Shown: piece after piece, positions 1-7,053 of the stretch
Layout: each line of letters opens with the position of its first letter
Position numbering within the stretch: the stretch's first letter is position 1
DNA from: Burkholderia sp. 8Y
GTDB lineage: Bacteria > Pseudomonadota > Gammaproteobacteria > Burkholderiales > Burkholderiaceae
NCBI RefSeq assembly: GCF_902506145.1
Contig: NZ_LR733519.1
Coordinates: 1,896,314 to 1,960,313 of the forward strand
DNA length: 64,000 nt
Direction of reading: 5' to 3'
Notes under the pieces: generated by a model
The model's input: the letters and a program-made list of their open reading frames with translations, nothing else
Database searches by the model: none
What the model was told of the DNA's origin: nothing
Translations under genes and position numbers: made by a program

Positions 1-1
1 C

Positions 2-55
2 GAGCAGGGGCCGCTGGACGCTGACGCCTGGGATCGACTGAGGAGGAAGGGATGA
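2..55 (+). CDS. C-terminal end of an upstream phage gene (partial)
   Basis: An open frame enters from the left edge and ends with TGA at 53-55, which overlaps the ATG of the next gene as ATGA. Only 17 residues are visible, ending in DRLRRKG, too few to name a family. The overlap and the strong Shine-Dalgarno stretch inside it (GGAGGAAGG at 42-50) support a translated gene end coupled to the next gene. Confidence 0.45.
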   Translation, partial: EQGPLDADAWDRLRRKG

Positions 56-135
56 GCGAAGCGAAGCTTTTCTGCATCGAGGTGGTGCTGCTTGCTGCCA
101 CGTTCATTAGTCTCGTTGGGATGTACATGTCATGA
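52..135 (+). CDS. 27-residue single-pass membrane peptide
   Basis: A tiny reading frame starts at an ATG preceded by GGAGGAAGG and ends in TGA overlapping the ATG of ninB at 132. The peptide is a short polar start followed by about 20 hydrophobic residues (VVLLAATFISLVGM), so it should be a single membrane segment. It sits in a chain of four overlapping genes. Function is unknown; small membrane peptides are common between phage replication and nin genes. It could also be just a coupling leader for ninB. Confidence 0.5.
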   Translation: MSEAKLFCIEVVLLAATFISLVGMYMS

Positions 136-551
136 GCACGCCAATCCTCTACCGCGAGTTCCTGATGCACACGCCGGGCGTCGGGCATCACCTCGTTGCG
201 TTCCTGAAGGCGAACTGCGGTGCGTACGCCGAGCGCGGCGAGCCGCTCCGCGTGATCGTGACGGCAGAAGAGAAGCAGCGCAACGCGCAGCAGAACCGCT
301 TCTACTGGGGCGGCATCCTGAAGCAGATCGCCGAAAAGGCATGGGTCGACGGCCGCCAGTTCGACAAGGACGCGTGGCACGAGTTCTTCGCGCGCAAGTT
401 CGGCGTGCTCGACGAGCTGGTGCTGCCCGATGGCGAGATCGTCACGCGTCGCAAGTCGACGACGCAGATGAGCGTCGGCGAGTTCTCGGAGTTCATCGAG
501 CAGGTGCAAGCCTATGGTTCGGGCGAGCTCGGCGTGGAGTTCGATCGATGA
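132..551 (+). CDS. ninB: NinB-family recombination protein
   Basis: 139 residues, the normal size for the NinB/Orf family. The family in lambda binds single-stranded DNA and takes part in phage recombination together with Exo and Beta in place of host RecFOR. Visible family features are the EEKQRNAQQNRFYWGGIL segment at about 47-64, then the KAWVDGRQFDKDAWHEFF stretch and a C-terminal SVGEFSEFIEQVQAYG helix. The start overlaps the stop of the preceding small ORF, and its own stop overlaps the start of the YbcO-like gene, so these are translated as a unit. The gene marks this block as nin-like. Confidence 0.9.
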   Translation: MSTPILYREFLMHTPGVGHHLVAFLKANCGAYAERGEPLRVIVTAEEKQRNAQQNRFYWGGILKQIAEKAWVDGRQFDKDAWHEFFARKFGVLDELVLPDGEIVTRRKSTTQMSVGEFSEFIEQVQAYGSGELGVEFDR

Positions 552-862
552 CCGCGCGGCTTATCGGAATCCCGAAACCGAAGACGTTCCGCAGCGAGAA
601 GCTCCGGCGCGCGGTCGCCGCGCTTCCCTGCGTGAACTGCGGGCTGGAGCTGTCGACGCAGGCCGCGCACGGCAACTATGGCAAGGGCGGGGCAATCAAG
701 GCGAGCGACGCGCGCATCGCCGCACTGTGCGTGAAGTGTCACTCAGAGCTCGACCAGGGCGGCAAGCTGACGAAGCAGGAACGGCGCGCATTCGAGAATA
801 AAGTCATCGCGAAGACGTACGTTGCGCTAATGGAAAAAGGTGCTCTTGAGGTGGTCACGTGA
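548..862 (+). CDS. YbcO-like (DUF1364 type) putative nuclease
   Basis: 104 residues starting at an ATG that overlaps the ninB stop. The protein has Cys28 and Cys31, His41, then Cys61, Cys64 and His65 followed by SELDQGG, matching the Cys/His layout of the DUF1364/YbcO family, which has a metal-bound HNH-like fold proposed to be a nuclease. In cryptic lambdoid prophages ybcO also follows a ninB homologue, so the gene order supports the call. A longer upstream extension in the same frame from 92 exists but overlaps ninB entirely and has no family features, so I take the short start. Confidence 0.72.
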   Translation: MTARLIGIPKPKTFRSEKLRRAVAALPCVNCGLELSTQAAHGNYGKGGAIKASDARIAALCVKCHSELDQGGKLTKQERRAFENKVIAKTYVALMEKGALEVVT

Positions 863-882
863 ACCGCAAAGCCGTTAATAAA

Positions 883-914
883 CAATTGTTTAAGTCGGAC
901 AATTGAAGTAAAAT
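883..914 (+). promoter_or_regulatory. Promoter overlapped by a 7-bp inverted repeat (probable operator)
   Basis: CAATTGT at 883-889 and ACAATTG at 899-905 form a perfect inverted repeat. A sigma-70-like promoter lies on top of it: TTGTTT at 886-891, a 17-nt spacer, and TAAAAT at 909-914. A protein bound at the repeat would cover the -35 box and part of the spacer. It stands just before the two-gene unit ending in the Q-like regulator, so it likely sets when late functions are switched on. Confidence 0.6.
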
Positions 915-940
915 ATAGGCGTCCTAAATGAGAACAACAC

Positions 941-1138
941 ATGCGGCGCGGTGACTATCGAGACCCTGCAGTGATCATCGAAGAACGGGAGGCGCGCACG
1001 TGCAGAGGGTGCCGTCACTTCGTCGAGCAGCGGGTATTCGACGTCAGCTACATGGCATGCAAGAAGGATGCATCGAAGCATTGGCGGGATGACTGGCAGA
1101 GCCGCAAGTGTGCGCAATACGATACGGGGGCTAGATGA
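941..1138 (+). CDS. Small cysteine-rich phage protein, probable zinc binder
   Basis: 65 residues. It contains Cys21-x2-Cys24 (CRGC), Cys40 and Cys58 in an arrangement that could hold one zinc ion, with several basic and aromatic residues around them. It follows the promoter/operator at 883-914 and its TGA overlaps the ATG of the Q-like gene, so the two are probably co-translated. I recognise no named family. Small zinc proteins of this kind are frequent in the nin region of lambdoid phages, but no role can be read from the sequence. Confidence 0.65.
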   Translation: MRRGDYRDPAVIIEEREARTCRGCRHFVEQRVFDVSYMACKKDASKHWRDDWQSRKCAQYDTGAR

Positions 1139-1620
1139 ACTTTGAGACTTTCGGTGAGCGGCTGGACAATTGGGCGCGCGTCGTGCGCCTTCCCAGGTTT
1201 CAGGCGGGCGTATGTGCGCAGTGGGCACGGTGGTACGTCGCGATCCGGGATTCCGAGTCGAAGTACGCGGGCACCGCTCCGGCTATGTCGAAGGACGAGA
1301 TTGATGGATGGCTCGTCGAGCGCGCGTGGTCAAGCATGCAGCACCCGGTGCACAAGCACATCCTGAAGTATCACCACGTGTGGGGCATGAGCGACGTCCA
1401 AGTCATCACCCGTATGCGCAAGGCGCACGGCATCAATCTGCGTGGCCGCCCGTGGAATCTGATAATCGCCGAGGCAGAAGCATCGCTCAAGAAAGTGCTT
1501 GTAAACCCGGAAGATTTGGCTAAAATGATGCTCAGACTACCGATTCCGCTTCGGCGTGAGCTTGTGGATGCCCCTAGGCAGGCATCCGCGCCTCAACAGA
1601 AAGCTGAGTTGGTCGACTGA
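1135..1620 (+). CDS. Probable late-gene regulator, antitermination Q-like
   Basis: 161 residues, starting at an ATG overlapping the previous stop. The middle part reads like a region-4/HTH-type fold: WLVERAWSSM, then HPVHKHILKYHHVWGMS, then a recognition-like helix and NLIIAEAEASLKKVL. This resembles small Q-type antiterminators that let RNA polymerase read through terminators downstream of the late promoter. Position agrees: last gene of the nin-like block, followed by a terminator and a long leader before the late genes. The family call rests on pattern and context, and a simple DNA-binding regulator remains possible. Confidence 0.6.
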   Translation: MNFETFGERLDNWARVVRLPRFQAGVCAQWARWYVAIRDSESKYAGTAPAMSKDEIDGWLVERAWSSMQHPVHKHILKYHHVWGMSDVQVITRMRKAHGINLRGRPWNLIIAEAEASLKKVLVNPEDLAKMMLRLPIPLRRELVDAPRQASAPQQKAELVD

Positions 1621-1623
1621 CAG

Positions 1624-1650
1624 AAGCCCGCCATTGAGCGGGCTTTGTTC
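1624..1650 (+). terminator. Rho-independent terminator after the Q-like gene
   Basis: AAGCCCGC (1624-1631) pairs with GCGGGCTT (1638-1645) around a 6-nt loop and is followed by TTGTTC. It begins 3 nt after the regulator stop. In Q-type control such a site is the one the antiterminator overrides. Confidence 0.7.
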
Positions 1651-1682
1651 GTTTACGCGCACCGATAAAGCGAAGAACAGCG

Positions 1683-2039
1683 GGGTGAGCCATGAAGCGA
1701 TAACGTTCAGGTCCTTCCGACAGCCACTTACTCGCTCGACTGAGCAACGGCGCAAACTCGACTCAAGACAACGGCTCTGTGTGGGCCACAGCGACGCCAA
1801 TAGCTGTTTGGGCGTGGATTCGATTCCACCGCAGCCGGCGCGTACACAGCGGGACCGCTCAAAGCAGCTAACCGGTGGATGCCGGCTCTGTGCTGCGAGC
1901 GGGTCTCCTTAAGCGTTTTCAAATTGACGCCGTCACCCGGCGGTCGGCGCCGGAGATCACATCCGGGCGACGTCAATCTGAGAGCGCAACCCCTTCCGCT
2001 CGCGTAGCGAACCATCTCGGAAGACGCGGTCACTCTCAG
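1683..2039 (+). ncRNA. Candidate large structured non-coding RNA
   Basis: The stretch has no convincing gene but is packed with perfect or near-perfect nested helices. I see: 1683-1689 with 1727-1733 (two G-U pairs) enclosing a small hairpin 1693-1709; a four-arm tRNA-like fold with stem 1773-1776/1833-1836, hairpin 1777-1791, and a T-arm-like hairpin GTGGA/TCCAC at 1814-1829; a long helix 1851-1860/1897-1907 (10 bp, one bulge) enclosing GCAGC/GCTGC and CCGG/CCGG; ATTGACG/CGTCAAT (1923-1929/1971-1977) enclosing CCCGG/CCGGG; and CTGAGAG/CTCTCAG (1978-1984/2033-2039) enclosing CTTCCG/CGGAAG. It sits between the late regulator and terminase. Large ornate RNAs (GOLLD, ROOL) are known from prophages, but I cannot show homology. 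Folding was done by eye, and the strand is assumed from context. Confidence 0.55.
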
Positions 2040-2042
2040 CCT

Positions 2043-2153
2043 ATGAAGAATCGATACTTCGCCGGCCTCGCGCGCAACCGGTGCTTTTGGTGCGACCAGC
2101 CAATCTACGACGGCCGGAAGTGCCACGACCCGGACGAAATGGCGAACCTGTGA
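2043..2153 (+). CDS. 36-residue cysteine-containing small protein
   Basis: ATG at 2043, three bases after the last helix of the structured region. The product has Cys14, Cys17 (CFWC) and a later Cys28 with His29, suggesting a metal-binding knuckle. The frame is open upstream to 1875 but the upstream part overlaps the paired segments and reads as low-information Arg/Ser/Ala sequence, so the short form is preferred. The stop at 2151-2153 overlaps a GTG that could start the next gene. Function unknown. Confidence 0.5.
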   Translation: MKNRYFAGLARNRCFWCDQPIYDGRKCHDPDEMANL

Positions 2154-2161
2154 GAACAAAC

Positions 2162-2335
2162 ATGTCCGCAGCACCCTGCAGCATCGAGCCGACGATCAGC
2201 CGCCACGCTGAGGCAAACGCCATCGTCGACAAGCTCGAAGCCTTCATTGGCAATTTCCGCTTTCTGTCGGCAGAAGCCCGCGCGCACATCGCTCAGCAGT
2301 TCGACGACCTGCGCAGCTACCTGCCGCAAGACTGA
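2162..2335 (+). CDS. Small phage protein of unknown function (57 aa)
   Basis: A 57-residue acidic, helix-rich protein beginning at ATG 2162; an in-frame GTG at 2150 overlaps the previous stop as GTGA and would add four residues. The body (ANAIVDKLEAFIGNFRFLSA and ARAHIAQQFDDLRSYLPQ) looks like two amphipathic helices. No family recognised. A strong terminator follows within 40 bp, so this closes the transcript that holds the structured RNA and the preceding small ORF. Confidence 0.55.
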   Translation: MSAAPCSIEPTISRHAEANAIVDKLEAFIGNFRFLSAEARAHIAQQFDDLRSYLPQD

Positions 2336-2374
2336 ACACGTCCTCGTGTCTCCTCGCTCTCGAAAGAGAGTTTG

Positions 2375-2411
2375 CGCCCGCGCCGGCTAACTCCGGCGTG
2401 GGCGTTTTTTT
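2375..2411 (+). terminator. Strong Rho-independent terminator
   Basis: A 12-bp stem with one G/T mismatch (CGCCC-CGCCGG at 2375-2386 against 2393-2404), a CTAACT loop and seven T at 2405-2411. It ends plus-strand transcription before the reverse-strand gene; that gene's stop codon lies in the T tract. Confidence 0.88.
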
Positions 2412-2781
2412 ACGCGGCGAGCCACGCTTGCAGGTTGAGATTGGACCATCCGCCGAGCGGGTTCAGCGGTTGCAACGGTCTCAAGGGGTTGAGCGGTCGC
2501 AATGGTGTAAGTGGGTTGAGCGGTCTTAGCGGTCGCAAAGGCGCCAGCGGGCGCAAGCCACTTGACGGGCTTCCGAGCCCTGGCATCCAGAATGCGGCCT
2601 TGCCGTTCTTGTCCTGGAGAGTGCCCCCATCTACGCTTCCAAGAAAGTTGAGCGTCTTGGAGCTAAACGCGTAGCCGTTCTGCATGAAGCCAACCCAGCT
2701 CATGTTTGTGTCGAATATGTTTCCCGACTTGTGATCCACCCAAAGGGCTAGATTGCAGTTTTTATCGAATGCCGGTGTCAC
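2410..2781 (-). CDS. 4-fold beta flower domain protein with a (P-L-x)n tract, prophage cargo
   Basis: 123 residues on the opposite strand to its neighbours. The N-terminal 70 residues show short repeats of the form NGxxF and DKNGKAAFW typical of the 4-fold beta flower domain, whose family members carry a few small beta repeats arranged like petals. Residues 76-109 are a run of about twelve P-L-x triplets (x mostly R or N), followed by a short Trp-containing tail. It starts at GTG 2781 with GAGGA 7 nt upstream. Orientation, isolation between two transcripts and repeat content mark it as an accessory cargo gene expressed on its own. Biochemical role is not known to me. Confidence 0.72.
   Translation of the reverse strand: MTPAFDKNCNLALWVDHKSGNIFDTNMSWVGFMQNGYAFSSKTLNFLGSVDGGTLQDKNGKAAFWMPGLGSPSSGLRPLAPLRPLRPLNPLTPLRPLNPLRPLQPLNPLGGWSNLNLQAWLAA
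2455..2556 (-). repeat. Coding tandem repeat of a 9-nt unit (P-L-x triplets)
   Basis: Degenerate 9-nt tandem units encode PLR, PLN, PLT, PLQ and PLA triplets in residues 76-109 of the 4-fold beta flower gene. Units differ at wobble and x positions, so the array is old or variable rather than freshly expanded. Such arrays can change length by slippage. Confidence 0.75.
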
Positions 2782-2862
2782 TGTAGTGTCCTCGTATATA
2801 GATTCGCCCGGTGTATCGCCAGACGAAAGCTATGTTATGGCAACTCGTATCGGTTAAAAAGC

Positions 2863-3495
2863 ATGGCGCATCAAAAAAAGGCGACGCCGGACTGGGAGCG
2901 CATCGAAGCTGACTACCGGGCCGGCATCCTGTCGGTGCGAGAGATAGCCGCCTCTCAAGGCATTTCGCACGTCGCCATCGCCAAGCGCGCCAAGCGTGAC
3001 GGATGGGACCGCGATCTCGCCAAACGCATACAGGCTAAGGCCGAGGCGCTGGTTACCACGCGCACGGTTACCACTGAGGTTACCAGCGAACAGGCGGTAA
3101 CCGACCGGGTGATCGTCGAAGCCAATGCTGAGGTGATCGCCAACATTCGGCTGGCGCATCGCTCCGACATCGCGCGCTCCCGCCGCCTGGCGATGGCGCT
3201 GCTCGGCGAGTTGGAGAGCGTCACCGAGAATCGCGAGCTTTTCGAGGAACTCGGCATCATGCTTCGCTCCGAAGACGAGCGCGGCAACGACAAGCGGAAC
3301 GACCTGTATCAGAAGGTCATCTCCATGTCCGGGCGCGTAAGCAACATGAAGCAGCTCTCCGAGACGCTCAAAACCCTCGTCGGGCTGGAGCGTGAGGCGT
3401 ACGGCATAACCGGCGCGCACGACGGCGGCGGAACCGAGGCGCCCGCAGGGCTGGATCACTTCTATGCAGGCTCCGACGAACAAGGCGACGCTTAA
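2863..3495 (+). CDS. Terminase small subunit
   Basis: 210 residues. An N-terminal helix-turn-helix (residues about 9-40: the WERIEADYRAGILSVREIA stretch, then a second helix with HVAIAKRAKRDGW) recognises the packaging site; the rest is coiled and charged, as in oligomeric small terminases. It ends inside the start of the large subunit (32 nt overlap), the usual order. A Shine-Dalgarno sequence is weak before ATG 2863. The upstream 80 bp separate it from the divergent cargo gene and must hold its promoter unless late transcription reads through. Confidence 0.88.
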   Translation: MAHQKKATPDWERIEADYRAGILSVREIAASQGISHVAIAKRAKRDGWDRDLAKRIQAKAEALVTTRTVTTEVTSEQAVTDRVIVEANAEVIANIRLAHRSDIARSRRLAMALLGELESVTENRELFEELGIMLRSEDERGNDKRNDLYQKVISMSGRVSNMKQLSETLKTLVGLEREAYGITGAHDGGGTEAPAGLDHFYAGSDEQGDA

Positions 3496-4873
3496 CCCGG
3501 CGCTGCGCAAGTTCTGGACTACGCCCGCGCGTAACCGTGTGCTGCACGGCGGCCGGGCGAGCTCCAAGTCATGGGATGCGGCAGGCTTCGCCGTCTTCCT
3601 GACGAATACGTACAAGATCCGCTTCCTCTGCGCGCGGCAGTTCCAGAACAAGATCGCCGAGTCGGTCTATTCGCTGCTGAAGGTGCAGATCGAACGCTTC
3701 GGCCTCCAGCACCGGTTCGACATCCAGCGCGACAAGATCATCAACGTCGTGACGGGAAGCGAGTTCCTGTTCTATGGTCTCTGGCGCTCGATCGACGAAA
3801 TCAAGTCGCTGGAAGGCATCGATGTCTGCTGGATCGAAGAGGCGCACAACCTCACGGCCGAGCAGTGGGAGATCCTGAATCCGACGCTCCGGAAGTCTGG
3901 CTCGCAGTTCTGGATCATCTTCAACCCGAAGCTCGCGACGGACTTCGTCTATAAGCGGTTTGTGACGAATCCGCCGCCGAAGACGGTCGTCCGACAGATC
4001 AATTACACCGAGAACCCGTTCCTCTCCAGCACGATGCTCGAGCTAATCGAGGCGGCGAAGCAAGAGGATTACGAGGACTTCGAGCACATCTATCTAGGTG
4101 TGCCGCGCGATGACGACGAAGGGTCGATCATCAAACGCTCGTGGATCATGGCCGCGATCGACGCTCACAAGGTGCTGGGCTTCGAGCCGCGCGGCAGCAA
4201 GCGCATCGGGTTCGACGTCGCGGACAGCGGCTCGGACAAATGCGCGAACGTCTATGCGCACGGCTCCGTTGTCGACTGGGTCGACGAGTGGAAGGCTGGC
4301 GAAGACGAACTCATGAAGTCGTGCAAGCGCACGTACAACGCTGCAAAAGAGCGCGAGGCCGCAGTCACGTACGACTCCATCGGCGTCGGCGCGACGGCAG
4401 GTTCTAAGTTCGCTGAGATCAATGAGGCGCGGCGCGCAGAAGGCGAAACCTTTCTGGTGCGCTATGACAAGTTCAACGCGGGCGGCGCAGTGTGGGAGCC
4501 GGATCGGAACTATCAGCCGGGCATCAAGAACGGCGACATGTTCTCGAACATCAAGGCTCAGGCATGGTGGCTAGTGGCTGACCGCTTCCGCAACACCTTC
4601 AACGCCGTGCGCAACGGCGAGAAATTCACCGACGATCAACTGATCAGCATCTCCAGTGAGACGCCGTTCCTCGATCGTCTGATCGACGAACTGTCGACGC
4701 CCAAGCGCGACTACGACCAGAACGGACGCGTGAAGGTGGAAAGCAAAAAGGATCTCGCCAAGGCGAACCGCGAGGGCGGCCCTGTGCCATCCCCGAACTT
4801 GGCCGATGCGTTCGTTATGTGCTTCCCGCCCAACGCTGGCGCGCTGGATGTGTGGTCGCGCCTCGCCGGATAA
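3464..4873 (+). CDS. Terminase large subunit (PBSX/Terminase_3 type)
   Basis: 469 residues, the normal length. The packaging ATPase is shown by Walker A GGRASSKS at 29-36 and Walker B followed by catalytic acids in VCWIEEAH at about 121-128. The C-terminal nuclease begins with GFDVADSGSDKC near 246 (first metal-binding Asp) and ends with an ADAF segment near 450 that carries the last acidic residue. It cuts concatemers and drives DNA into the prohead. It overlaps the small subunit and is followed 42 bp later by the portal gene. No disruption is visible. Confidence 0.95.
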   Translation: MQAPTNKATLNPALRKFWTTPARNRVLHGGRASSKSWDAAGFAVFLTNTYKIRFLCARQFQNKIAESVYSLLKVQIERFGLQHRFDIQRDKIINVVTGSEFLFYGLWRSIDEIKSLEGIDVCWIEEAHNLTAEQWEILNPTLRKSGSQFWIIFNPKLATDFVYKRFVTNPPPKTVVRQINYTENPFLSSTMLELIEAAKQEDYEDFEHIYLGVPRDDDEGSIIKRSWIMAAIDAHKVLGFEPRGSKRIGFDVADSGSDKCANVYAHGSVVDWVDEWKAGEDELMKSCKRTYNAAKEREAAVTYDSIGVGATAGSKFAEINEARRAEGETFLVRYDKFNAGGAVWEPDRNYQPGIKNGDMFSNIKAQAWWLVADRFRNTFNAVRNGEKFTDDQLISISSETPFLDRLIDELSTPKRDYDQNGRVKVESKKDLAKANREGGPVPSPNLADAFVMCFPPNAGALDVWSRLAG

Positions 4874-4915
4874 CATGCTGACGCCTCCCACGTGGCAAGC
4901 AAGGATTTTTCTTAC

Positions 4916-6364
4916 ATGACACGCAAACGAGGCAACTCAGTCGCACGAACCGCGAAGGTGGAAAGCGCCAAGCGGTGGGTGGCCGGCGACAGCTTCCAGA
5001 ACTTCGAAGCGCGCGTCGGCTACGGCACGAACAACCAGACTTCCGGTTCCGGGTACGGTTTCGACTTCATCAGTCGCAACCGCGTGCAGGTCGAGGCCAT
5101 GTACAGGTCGTCGTGGGTCGTGGGCGCGGTCGTCGACTGCGTCGCCGACGACATGACGCGCGCCGGCATCGAGATGGAATCGGATCTGCCGCCGGATCAG
5201 ATGGACACGATCCATGCGGCGTTCGAGCGCATGGCACTGTGGGATCGCATCAACGACACCATTAAATGGTCGCGCCTGTACGGCGGCGCCATCGGTGTGA
5301 TGATGATCGATGGCCAGAACATGCGCACGCCGCTCAATCTGGACTCGATCGCGCCTGGCCAGTTCAAGGGCATTCTCGTGCTCGACCGGTGGCTGATTCA
5401 GCCGTCGCTCAATGACCTGGTGACCGAGTTCGGCCCGGATCTCGGCCAGCCCCAGTTTTACGACATCGTCGCGGATTCGATGGCGCTCGCGCGTCAGCGC
5501 ATCCATTACAGCCGCGTGATCCGGCTCGACGGCGTCGAACTGCCGTACTGGCAGAAGATCAGCGAAAACCTGTGGGGGCAATCGGTCATCGAGCGCCTGT
5601 TCGACCGGCTGATTGCGTTTGACAGCACGACGGCCGGCGCGGCGCAGCTCGTCTACAAGGCGCATCTGCGCACGCTCGCCGTCGACGGTCTGCGCGAAGT
5701 GATCGGCATGGGCGGCCCGGCGCTCGAGGCGCTGCTGAAGAACGTCGATATGATTCGGCGCTTCCAGTCGAACGAGGGCATCACGCTCATCGACGCCAAG
5801 GACAAGTTCGAGGCGCACCAGTATTCGTTTTCTGGCCTCGACAACGTGCTCCTCCAGTTCGGCCAGCAGCTTTCCGGCGCGACCGGCATTCCGCTCGTGC
5901 GGCTCTTCGGCCAGTCGCCGGCGGGGTTGAACAGCACCGGCGAGTCGGACGTCCGCAACTACTACGACAACATCAAGCAGCAGCAGGAGCGGAAGCTTCG
6001 GCTGCCGCTCACGCGCCTGCTCGAAGTCATCGTGCGCTCGGAGCTCGGCATCGAGCCGCCCGAAGGATTCCAGTTCGGATTCAATCCGCTGTGGCAAATG
6101 TCCGACATGGACAAGGCGACGATCGCCAAGACGATTAGCGATGCTGTAACGCAAGTCGAAGGGGCTGGCCTTATCAGCCAGCAGACGGCTCTGCGTGAGC
6201 TGCGTCAGTCCAGTCACATCACCGGCGTCTTCAGCAACATCACCGACGAAGACATCAACGATGCCGACGACGAGCTTCCCGACCTGACCGAGATCGAACC
6301 CGATGCTCCGAACGCAGGACAAGAAACGCAGCCGGAGCCGGGCAAGCCAGCCGCAAACGCGTAG
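4916..6364 (+). CDS. Portal protein (DUF1073 family)
   Basis: About 482 residues from ATG 4916, which has AAGGA 11 nt upstream; an in-frame GTG at 4892 would add eight residues but has no ribosome site. The sequence has the DUF1073 portal pattern: VEAMYRSSWVVGAVVDCVADDMTR near 60-85, then a long wing, and GLNSTGESDVRNYYDNI near 342. The portal ring is the DNA entry point and docks terminase. Some databases label this family as Acb1-like; nothing here shows the paired HxT catalytic motif of the anti-CBASS enzyme, and position next to terminase fits portal. Confidence 0.92.
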   Translation: MTRKRGNSVARTAKVESAKRWVAGDSFQNFEARVGYGTNNQTSGSGYGFDFISRNRVQVEAMYRSSWVVGAVVDCVADDMTRAGIEMESDLPPDQMDTIHAAFERMALWDRINDTIKWSRLYGGAIGVMMIDGQNMRTPLNLDSIAPGQFKGILVLDRWLIQPSLNDLVTEFGPDLGQPQFYDIVADSMALARQRIHYSRVIRLDGVELPYWQKISENLWGQSVIERLFDRLIAFDSTTAGAAQLVYKAHLRTLAVDGLREVIGMGGPALEALLKNVDMIRRFQSNEGITLIDAKDKFEAHQYSFSGLDNVLLQFGQQLSGATGIPLVRLFGQSPAGLNSTGESDVRNYYDNIKQQQERKLRLPLTRLLEVIVRSELGIEPPEGFQFGFNPLWQMSDMDKATIAKTISDAVTQVEGAGLISQQTALRELRQSSHITGVFSNITDEDINDADDELPDLTEIEPDAPNAGQETQPEPGKPAANA

Positions 6365-7052
6365 AGCCGAAACGCAATACGCGCTGAAGCTGCGCAAGGT
6401 CGCGCTACAGGTGGGCGAACTCATCAACGGCTTTACGCCGGGCGATCCGTCCACCGTGCCGACGATGACCGACATGCTGCGGCGATACGCCGAGGCGCTC
6501 ACGCCGTGGGCCGATGCGACCGCCGCGCGCATGCTGTTCGACGTCAACCGGCGCGACGAGGCCGCATGGCAGGAGCAGGCGAAAGAGATGTCGCGCGCGC
6601 TGCGCGATGAACTCCGCAATGCTCCGACTGGCGAGATCATGCGCGCGCTGCTCGCCGAGCAGGTGACGCTCATCAAGAGCCTGCCGCTCGACGCCGCGAA
6701 GCGCGTGCACGACCTGACGCTGAAGGGCATCGAAGACAGCACGCGCGCGAAGGAGATCTCGAAGGAGATCCAGCGATTGGGCCAAGTGGCGAAGAGCCGC
6801 GCCAACCTGATCGCGCGGACGGAAGTAGCGCGAACCGCGTCGACGCTGACGCAGGCGCGCGCCGAGCACATCGGCTCAGAAGGCTACATCTGGCGCACCT
6901 CCAACGACTCGGACGTGCGCCACTCGCATCGCGAGATGAACGGCAAGTACGTGCGATGGGATGCGCCACCGCGGCTATCCGATGGCACGGTCACGCACGC
7001 CGGCCAGATCTACAACTGCCGGTGCTATCCCGAACCGGTCATCCCTGACTGA
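6303..7052 (+). CDS. Head morphogenesis protein, Mu gpF-like
   Basis: 249 residues overlapping the portal end by 62 nt in another frame. The C-terminal half carries the Mu F signature: IARTEVARTAS, then GYIWRTSNDSDVRHSHREMNG, and finally AGQIYNCRCYPEP with the CRC motif. Proteins of this family are minor head proteins injected or needed at the portal during assembly. The N-terminal part is helical and charged. The next gene starts one base after its stop, so these head genes are one translation unit. Confidence 0.9.
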   Translation: MLRTQDKKRSRSRASQPQTRRAETQYALKLRKVALQVGELINGFTPGDPSTVPTMTDMLRRYAEALTPWADATAARMLFDVNRRDEAAWQEQAKEMSRALRDELRNAPTGEIMRALLAEQVTLIKSLPLDAAKRVHDLTLKGIEDSTRAKEISKEIQRLGQVAKSRANLIARTEVARTASTLTQARAEHIGSEGYIWRTSNDSDVRHSHREMNGKYVRWDAPPRLSDGTVTHAGQIYNCRCYPEPVIPD

Positions 7053-7053
7053 C

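Noticed and set aside
1773..1840. A standard tRNA gene
   Set aside because: Too short, a mismatch in the closing stem, a 6-nt T loop and no regular D or anticodon arm; kept only as a tRNA-like part of the RNA candidate.
2443..2570. CRISPR-like array
   Set aside because: The tandem units are only about 9 nt, have no spacers and are in frame with a protein; they encode P-L-x triplets.
4916..6364. Anti-CBASS Acb1 enzyme
   Set aside because: The family name is sometimes transferred to DUF1073 proteins. The gene lies between terminase and head genes and shows no paired HxT catalytic motif, so portal is the better call.
4937..6871. 644-residue reverse open frame over portal and gpF-like genes
   Set aside because: Shadow of clearly assigned phage head genes.
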